Of a stretch of 64,000 bases of DNA, positions 57,832-64,000 are shown one piece after another (the first letter of the stretch is position 1; the number at the start of each line of letters is the position of its first letter). The notes below the pieces were generated by a model. That model saw only the letters and a program-made list of their open reading frames with translations, had not been told where the DNA came from and did no database searches. Origin of the DNA: Leptospira bouyouniensis (GTDB lineage Bacteria > Spirochaetota > Leptospiria > Leptospirales > Leptospiraceae); assembly GCF_004769525.1 (NCBI RefSeq), contig NZ_RQFT01000011.1, positions 62,001-126,000 of the forward strand. The letters are read 5' to 3'. Position numbers and translations under genes: made by a program.

Positions 57832-59136
57832 TCAGATATTTTTTAATGCCTCTTCTAAGTCTACTAGAATGTCATCTAGGTTTTCCAATCCAACACTGAG
57901 TCGAACAAAACCTGGTGTGACTCCAGCTGAAATTTGTTCTTCACCAGTTAATTGTTGGTGAGTTGTCGAAGCAGGGTGAATGGCTAAAGATTTCGCATCA
58001 CCAATGTTAGCTAATAAACTAAAAAGTTCTAGTCCATCAATAAATTTTTTAGCTTTTTCAACGCCACCTTTGATTTCAAATCCCACAATTGCACCATAGA
58101 GACCTCGCTCATGGTATTTTTTAGCAATTGCATGGTTTTTATCCGTGGTGAGACCTGGGTAGTTGACCCATTCCACTTTAGGGTGTTTTTGAAGGAATTC
58201 TGCTACTTTCAAGGCATTATGGGAATGTCTTTCCATTCTAAGTGGAAGGGTTTCCACACCTTGCAAAATTTGCCATGCATTAAAAGGAGAAATTGCAGGT
58301 CCTAAATCTCTCAAACCTTGCACGCGTGCTTTGAGAATGAAGGCAATGTTCACACCACCAAATGGTTCAAATTTACCAAATACATCCCAAAACTTTAGCC
58401 CGTGGTAGGAAGGATCTGGTTCTGTAAAATTTTTAAATTTACCATTCCCCCAATTGAAACTACCACCATCAATGATGATCCCTCCAATAGAAGTTCCGTG
58501 ACCACCTAAAAATTTAGTTAAGGAATGAACGACAATATCAGCTCCATGTTTGAGAGGATTTACCAAATAAGGAGAGGGCATCGTGTTATCAATTACGAGA
58601 GGTACACCAACTTCTTTTGCAACTTTACTAACGGCTGCTATGTCAAGTGTATCTAATTTAGGATTACCCAATGTTTCTGCATAAAATGCACGCGTCTTAT
58701 CATTGGATGCCTTTTTAAAATTTTCCGGATTGGAAGGATCTACAAAGTGAACTTTGATTCCTAGTTTTGGAAATGTATAATGGAGCAAATTGTAAGTTCC
58801 ACCGTATAAAGAAGAAGATGCGACAATTTCTTGGCCTGCTTCTACAATATTGAGGAGTGCCAACATTTCGGCACTTTGACCAGATGCTGTTGCAAGAGCA
58901 GCAACTCCACCTTCTAAAGCTGCAACACGTTTTTCCAAAACATCTGTCGTTGGATTCATAAGCCTTGTGTAGATATTTCCGAACTCTTGGAGTCCAAACA
59001 ATCTGGCAGCATGGTCTGTGTCTTTAAACACATAGGAAGTGGTTTGGTAGAGTGGCACGGCCCTTGACGTGGTCGTTGGATCAGGCTCTTGGCCTCCGTG
59101 AAGTGCGATGGTTTCTGGTTTGTATTGGCGTGGCAT
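57832..59136 (-). CDS. metY: O-acetylhomoserine aminocarboxypropyltransferase (sulfhydrylase)
   Basis: A 434-residue PLP enzyme that joins O-acetylhomoserine and sulfide to give homocysteine. It begins with the family-specific [16 protein letters not shown], carries the PLP Lys in [13 protein letters not shown], and ends with PASTTHQQL and [14 protein letters not shown]. Length over 420 residues distinguishes it from MetB/MetC. First gene of metY-metX-metW. A 33-base inverted repeat lies about 60 bases upstream and may be regulatory. Confidence 0.95.
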   Translation of the reverse strand: MPRQYKPETIALHGGQEPDPTTTSRAVPLYQTTSYVFKDTDHAARLFGLQEFGNIYTRLMNPTTDVLEKRVAALEGGVAALATASGQSAEMLALLNIVEAGQEIVASSSLYGGTYNLLHYTFPKLGIKVHFVDPSNPENFKKASNDKTRAFYAETLGNPKLDTLDIAAVSKVAKEVGVPLVIDNTMPSPYLVNPLKHGADIVVHSLTKFLGGHGTSIGGIIIDGGSFNWGNGKFKNFTEPDPSYHGLKFWDVFGKFEPFGGVNIAFILKARVQGLRDLGPAISPFNAWQILQGVETLPLRMERHSHNALKVAEFLQKHPKVEWVNYPGLTTDKNHAIAKKYHERGLYGAIVGFEIKGGVEKAKKFIDGLELFSLLANIGDAKSLAIHPASTTHQQLTGEEQISAGVTPGFVRLSVGLENLDDILVDLEEALKNI

Positions 59137-59195
59137 AGATTCCCCCGATGGTTTCGCCTAGTTTCCTCCCGCTTTCTGAATTGTCAATAAAATCT

Positions 59196-59228
59196 CCAAT
59201 AAAATAGAAATAATTTCTGTTTTATTGG
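59196..59228. promoter_or_regulatory. 33-base near-perfect palindrome upstream of metY
   Basis: CCAATAAAATAGAAAT (59196-59211) and ATTTCTGTTTTATTGG (59213-59228) are inverse with one mismatch around a single central base. It lies between metY (minus, start 59136) and the exported-protein gene (plus, about 59290). Its symmetry suits a dimeric repressor of methionine genes or a transcript hairpin; no T-run follows. Confidence 0.5.
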
Positions 59229-59289
59229 AATCGGGTTAGCGAGATTATTTCTTATTTTCAGAGGAGAAGATTACGATAATGAACGTATC

Positions 59290-60888
59290 GTGGGCCTATA
59301 TTGTCGTAATTTTTATTTTGTACTAATTGTCCTATGTATGGTTTTTTCCCTCGAGGCACAAGTTTGGGTTCCAACGGGTACTGAATCTAGGCGAGCATCA
59401 GCATTACAATTTGATGCCGGTGGGTCCAGTTTCCAAAAAGATTATTACGGTTATATCTCTCCAAATTTTACTTATAACCATGGAAGTCAGTTTGGGTATT
59501 CATTTTCTCTTCCTATCAATGTACTGGCAGTCGACAAAGAACCAATCCAATTAGATAGTAAAGCGGGAAAAGTCCGAGAAATGGACTATAATAGTCGAAA
59601 TGACTATGCTCGGGTTTTAAATTATATTTCTTATGGAACATATAACCAACAAGTTCCCGGGAAAGTAACTTATTCAGCATACACGGGTAAGATGGTAGAT
59701 GGATATATTGGCCATGGAACCATCGTTAACAAATACCAAAGTTCTTCTCGATTTGATTCCTTTAATCCAGGTGTGATGGCGGATTTGAATACTGATTACG
59801 GTGGAGTACAATATTTTGCCAATTCAGTCGTTAACTTTGAAGTGAATGCTGCGCGCGTTTATATCAAACCTCTTGCAATTGGAAGGTCACTTTATTCTTT
59901 ATTTGATAAATCTGGAGACCTCGTATACTTGATGAACCTTCGTGGGAACGTACTGGATGAATCAGGTAGGCTCAGTGTAGAGGAAGAAGCTGGGGCCGAA
60001 GAGATTCAAAAGAAAAAAGCAGAAGAGCTTCGTAAAAAAGAGATTCGACCAATTAGTAAAGACTCTCGCATGGAACTCATAGATAACGATCCTTGGTACA
60101 ATCGATTGACCATTGGATATACACAGGCCTGGGATAGACAGGCACCTGTGCAAATGGCTTACAATACCAATGGTTCTCCTGTCACAGAAAAAAAATTAGA
60201 CAATCCTAAAACTACAGAAGTAACCCGAGCATCGATTGAAGGGATGGATATCGAATATAGATTATTAAACCTGCCATTTGTGGAATTTACGCCTTATGTT
60301 GATTTTAATAAAATCAAAGGTCTAGATGGAGCTCAAGGAGCCCATTATGGAAGTGTTTTTCGTTTGGGAACGAAGGATTTAAACATCATCTTAAAACCTG
60401 AGTTCAGACAAATGACTGCAAATTATGCTCCAATGTACTTCGATAGTTTTTATGAAGTGGAACGATTTCAAAAATTTCCTGTGTCCGCTCCGATTCGCCC
60501 CAAATACGATTATTTAGAAAACCAATCAAATGCAAAGGTTACAGGTTATTATCATACGATTTATGTTAATTTTTACCATTTAGGATTTGAATTTGCAGTA
60601 GAAGATTATGGAGTCAAAGGAAACAAACGTGTGTTTGCTGCCGCATATATTCCCTTGGGTTCATCGTTTCTTATGTCCTTCTATTATACTAAAAAAGGAT
60701 TCGAATCACAAGGGAAGGCTTTTGAACTTGATAACAACACGCAGGCTGCTGCAGAAATTTCGAAAGCCTTTGGACCAATTGTTTTACGAGTACAGAACTA
60801 CCGAAAATATTACTTAGATGCAAGTGAAAAGTCTTTCCTTAGTATCGATGAAATTCGATTCCTAGTTTCAGGTGGAATTAGTTTTTAA
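59290..60888 (+). CDS. Exported hypothetical protein, probably outer-membrane or periplasmic; start uncertain
   Basis: A 532-residue protein. FYFVLIVLCMVFSLEAQ is a signal sequence with cleavage after SLEA. The rest is rich in Tyr, Phe and alternating strands (YGYISPNFTYNHGSQFGYSF, YYHTIYVNFYHLGFEF), which suits a beta-barrel or porin-like fold, with one charged helical insert (EEAGAEEIQKKKAEELRKKE, near 235). The only in-frame start is GTG 59290, which lacks a nearby ribosome site. An ATG at 59279 after GAGGAG would give MKRIVGLYCRNF in this frame if one A were added to the AA at 59282, so a single-base deletion is likely. The 3' end overlaps rsmE by 11 bases. Function unknown. Confidence 0.7.
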   Translation: MGLYCRNFYFVLIVLCMVFSLEAQVWVPTGTESRRASALQFDAGGSSFQKDYYGYISPNFTYNHGSQFGYSFSLPINVLAVDKEPIQLDSKAGKVREMDYNSRNDYARVLNYISYGTYNQQVPGKVTYSAYTGKMVDGYIGHGTIVNKYQSSSRFDSFNPGVMADLNTDYGGVQYFANSVVNFEVNAARVYIKPLAIGRSLYSLFDKSGDLVYLMNLRGNVLDESGRLSVEEEAGAEEIQKKKAEELRKKEIRPISKDSRMELIDNDPWYNRLTIGYTQAWDRQAPVQMAYNTNGSPVTEKKLDNPKTTEVTRASIEGMDIEYRLLNLPFVEFTPYVDFNKIKGLDGAQGAHYGSVFRLGTKDLNIILKPEFRQMTANYAPMYFDSFYEVERFQKFPVSAPIRPKYDYLENQSNAKVTGYYHTIYVNFYHLGFEFAVEDYGVKGNKRVFAAAYIPLGSSFLMSFYYTKKGFESQGKAFELDNNTQAAAEISKAFGPIVLRVQNYRKYYLDASEKSFLSIDEIRFLVSGGISF

Positions 60889-61594
60889 AAAGTAAATACA
60901 ACAATGAAGAAAAAGCAAATTCAGTTCGAAGATTGATATTCCCCAATGTTCTGACTAAAAAGTTTTTCTTAGAAAAAAATTCCAAATCACTCGGCTTCCA
61001 ACCTGATTCGGAACCAAAAACATAAAGTGGTTTACTACCTACTTCATTTTCTTGGATGGAATTTTGGATATCACTCTTTCCCATACGATCAAGGATGATC
61101 ACTTTACCTGGCCAATGTTCTAGGTGGTGTTTCCAATTTTCTGTTTGGGCCATATTGACTACTGGTTCACGAAAATTTCCAGTTTGGCTCATCCCAGTTT
61201 GCATCCATTCTTTCCACTCAGTTTTGTAAATAGGTGAAGTCCAATATTCTTTGTTTTTTGTCTCTGTTGCAAAAAAAAATATACTTTCGATCCCATAAGC
61301 ACCTGCTAGGTGGAGGATCTTCTTTGTCGTTTGAGGCCTTGGCAAAGAAAAAAAACAATGGACTGATAATGGATTTAAAACATTGGAACGTTTTTCTGCT
61401 TCCACAAGAATCGTCTGGGTTTCGCCGATTTCTTGGATTAGAAACGAAAAATTACCAACATTTGGAATTACAACTTGGACAAAATCTCCTGTATTTTTTT
61501 TTAAAATGGCTATGATGTGTTGATGGCGTTGATCTCGAATCGATACCATCCTTTCAGAATTTAATTCTTCTTCCGAAATGATAATCCAGTTCAA
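60878..61594 (-). CDS. rsmE: 16S rRNA m3U1498 methyltransferase, RsmE family
   Basis: A 238-residue SPOUT-class RNA methyltransferase. The N-terminal part is the PUA-like RNA-binding domain. The knot region shows RPQTTKKILHLAGAYGIESIFFF, VFGSESGW and LGNINLRTEFA, which correspond to RsmE motifs, with some divergence (LRTEFA for LRTETA). It methylates 16S rRNA at U1498. The start is TTG 61594, 3 bases after the upstream zinc-ribbon gene. Convergent overlap with the exported-protein gene. Confidence 0.88.
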   Translation of the reverse strand: MNWIIISEEELNSERMVSIRDQRHQHIIAILKKNTGDFVQVVIPNVGNFSFLIQEIGETQTILVEAEKRSNVLNPLSVHCFFSLPRPQTTKKILHLAGAYGIESIFFFATETKNKEYWTSPIYKTEWKEWMQTGMSQTGNFREPVVNMAQTENWKHHLEHWPGKVIILDRMGKSDIQNSIQENEVGSKPLYVFGSESGWKPSDLEFFSKKNFLVRTLGNINLRTEFAFSSLLYLLFKN

Positions 61595-61597
61595 ATT

Positions 61598-62092
61598 TTA
61601 GATCTCAAAACTTGGCTTTTGGAAATTGGGGGGAGATGGATCCGCTTCCGGTGTTTCCATCAATGGACCTTCTAAATCTGGGGAGGGAATTTCCATGGGC
61701 GATTGGTCTTCAAGAATAGGTTCCTTTGGTTGCGAAATAGGAAGTGTCTCAGAATTGGTGAGGGACCACTTCCAAACATATAATAATAAAATAGTAAAAA
61801 GTAAAATGGGAATCCAAGGGATTTCTTTTTTGGTTTTGTTATGTTTTGATTTTAGATAATCAATAGGTGCATATAGCAAATCCAAGAACAAATCTCTATA
61901 ATTTTGAAATGAAGGTTTGAATTGGAAAGTGGGGATCTCTTCTTCTGGTGAGATGTTCTTAGCATCTAACTCTAAATCAGGATCAAATGTAAATCTGTGA
62001 GAGCATACGGGACATTGAACCAAAATGGTTCCCTGTGTGACAGGGAACCGTAACATCGTGGAACAATTCGGACATTGTTTTACGCGATTCAA
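61598..62092 (-). CDS. Zinc-ribbon single-pass membrane protein
   Basis: A 164-residue protein. The N-terminus is a zinc ribbon with CPNC and CPVC (MJ0042-like, about 7-34). A short linker precedes one membrane span (about 95-112, IPILLFTILLLYVW), and a Pro/Glu-rich tail follows outside. Such N-in proteins are common in bacteria with no assigned role. The start is TTG, with AGG 7 bases upstream. It lies 19 bases after the exported-protein gene and just before rsmE, so the three are probably one transcript. Confidence 0.75.
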   Translation of the reverse strand: MNRVKQCPNCSTMLRFPVTQGTILVQCPVCSHRFTFDPDLELDAKNISPEEEIPTFQFKPSFQNYRDLFLDLLYAPIDYLKSKHNKTKKEIPWIPILLFTILLLYVWKWSLTNSETLPISQPKEPILEDQSPMEIPSPDLEGPLMETPEADPSPPNFQKPSFEI

Positions 62093-62111
62093 TTAAGAAC
62101 CTGTATAGTTC

Positions 62112-62957
<846 letters not shown>

Positions 62958-63067
62958 CTAAAAGGTTAATTTGAGGATACCAAAGTACGACCCATGGACG
63001 TAAACAAATATCCTGTAAAAAGTATCGGTAAAATACTGGGGAAGATTGAAGCCGAATCTCACTCTTT

Positions 63068-64000
63068 TTAGTGTTTCCATCCAAAATCTGGAAAGGATTC
63101 TAAATAAAATGAAAGGTTAGGGGCGCTCAATTCTTCCAATTTTGCCCAATTTTTGGTTATCCAGCGCCTTTCCACATAGTCACAATAGTCTTTTAAATTC
63201 CTTCCAGATGCCCCAACGAGTAAGTCAGAGATTTGTTCTCGTTCGTTTTTGTTCAGTTGTTTGGCATATCCCTCGAGAATTTTAGTGCGTTCCTCTCGGT
63301 TGGGCAAAGGGAAAAGGATTTTTCGATCAAATCGAGATAGTAAGGCTGAATCTAAGTCTTCTTTTCGGTTGGTCGCTCCAATCGTGATGGTACCTGTTTT
63401 TTCAGCAAACCCATCTAATTTCCGCAATAGGACGCTTAATAAGTTCCGAGTGGCTTCAAATAATCCATCTTCTCTGGATGTGGCTAATGAATCGATTTCA
63501 TCCAAAAACAGCATACATTTGGGAAAGAGGGCGGCGGCGTCAAACACCATGGCAAGGTTTTGGGATGATTCCCCGTAATACTTACTCAAAATGGATTCGA
63601 TCGGAACATAAACCATTGGAACACCACATAGGTGGGAGACAATTTTTGCCATACTCGTTTTACCCACGCCTGGTTCTCCTTCAAAAAGAACTGCGCGAGG
63701 GAGATTACCGGTTGGTTTTTGCCTTGTGAGTTTTGTGATCTCAAGGAATGGTTCTGGTCTTTGTAATGGAAATACTAAACTTTCAAGGATTTGTTCTTTT
63801 ACCCCATCATAACCAAAAACAGAATCAAATCCGAGTTCAAAACCTTTCGCTTTTTCTAAGATTGGATCGTATACCTCGACACCTAGCGGTTCCAAAAGAG
63901 ACCTTGGGTCTTTTGTGGTTCCACCTTCTAAGTTTAAGTATTGGAAGAGGTGGATTACAGTTTGGATTTCTTTTGTGGAAAAATCGCCAAGTTTAGAACA
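63068..64000 (-). CDS. AAA-family ATPase, 5' end beyond the window
   Basis: At least 310 residues are in the window; the frame stays open to base 64000, so the true start lies outside and the TTG at 63895 is only an internal Leu codon. One AAA module is visible: Walker A GEPGVGKTS, pore-loop segment VPIESILSKYYGES, Walker B CMLFLDEIDSL, sensor 1 IGATNRKEDLD, and the Arg finger region LLSRFDRKILF. This resembles FtsH/SpoVK/proteasomal-type AAA proteins. The segment before the module (LFQYLNLEGGTTKDPRSLL) could be an adaptor domain. The substrate and partner are not evident. Confidence 0.85.
   Translation of the reverse strand, partial: CSKLGDFSTKEIQTVIHLFQYLNLEGGTTKDPRSLLEPLGVEVYDPILEKAKGFELGFDSVFGYDGVKEQILESLVFPLQRPEPFLEITKLTRQKPTGNLPRAVLFEGEPGVGKTSMAKIVSHLCGVPMVYVPIESILSKYYGESSQNLAMVFDAAALFPKCMLFLDEIDSLATSREDGLFEATRNLLSVLLRKLDGFAEKTGTITIGATNRKEDLDSALLSRFDRKILFPLPNREERTKILEGYAKQLNKNEREQISDLLVGASGRNLKDYCDYVERRWITKNWAKLEELSAPNLSFYLESFPDFGWKH

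Noticed and set aside
59137..59289. SAM riboswitch in the metY leader
   Set aside because: I looked for the SAM-I and SAM-II cores on the minus strand and saw neither; the leader is dominated by the AT palindrome.
63068..63895. Complete 275-residue AAA protein starting at 63895
   Set aside because: The initiating codon would be TTG without a ribosome site, and the same frame stays open to the window edge, so the gene is truncated by the window.

Overview
The window reads as chromosome of a Leptospira species, probably of the saprophytic L. biflexa/L. meyeri side. The support is a low-to-moderate G+C content, a spirochaete FlaB flagellin, FliG, a large chemotaxis operon, several SpoIIE-type phosphatases and STAS proteins, loose spirochaetal lipoboxes, a metY-metX-metW direct-sulfhydrylation cluster, and frequent TTG starts. 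I see no insertion sequence, prophage or CRISPR array. Nearly all of the sequence is ordinary, densely packed core genome.

Layout. 1-2.9 kb: a frameshifted hybrid histidine kinase and an HD-GYP response regulator. 3-4.4 kb: two class II aldolase-like genes on the minus strand, one of which has lost its metal ligands. 4.5-6.9 kb: a membrane SpoIIE-type phosphatase with TPR-like repeats, then a histone-H1-like Lys/Ala-rich protein. 7-10.1 kb: an SDR and a flavin monooxygenase, divergent from a TetR regulator across twin palindromic operators. 10.1-12.4 kb: pgsA, tRNA-Asp, fliG and a small unknown gene. 12.4-15.8 kb: pyruvate dehydrogenase pdhA-pdhB-pdhC. 15.8-19.5 kb: a degenerate HD-GYP-like protein, a small lipoprotein, fbp and a GGDEF-like remnant. 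19.6-23.9 kb: the macromolecular-synthesis operon rpsU-yqeY-dnaG-rpoD. 24-33.3 kb: a lipoprotein, glpD, tyrS, a polysaccharide deacetylase, an RND exporter and def. 33.4-41.4 kb: tRNA-Ala, a coiled-coil protein, a GAF-SpoIIE-kinase fusion with its STAS partner, then two subunits of an acyl-CoA carboxylase. 41.4-53 kb: a ten-gene minus-strand run, ispH-HK-REC/HATPase-cheY-STAS-cheA-mcp-cheW-cheD-cheB. 53.2-55.5 kb: flaB and ilvA. 55.5-59.1 kb: a gene-poor stretch with an unexplained GC-rich structured element, then metW-metX-metY. 59.3-64 kb: an exported protein, rsmE, a zinc-ribbon membrane protein, an exported protein and an AAA ATPase running off the window.

How the genes work together. Signalling dominates: two-component, c-di-GMP-type and partner-switching modules sit beside motility genes. 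The chemotaxis run couples a PAS/GAF kinase, a receiver-ATPase without a visible H-box, a free receiver and a STAS protein directly to CheA, which suggests a second input to the motor besides the membrane receptor. Metabolic genes (pdhABC, glpD, fbp, acyl-CoA carboxylase, metYXW, ilvA) fit an aerobic organism that lives on lipids and glycerol and makes its own amino acids.

Two genes, the first kinase and the exported protein near 59.3 kb, each look one base short in a short homopolymer. These may be assembly errors rather than real mutations.
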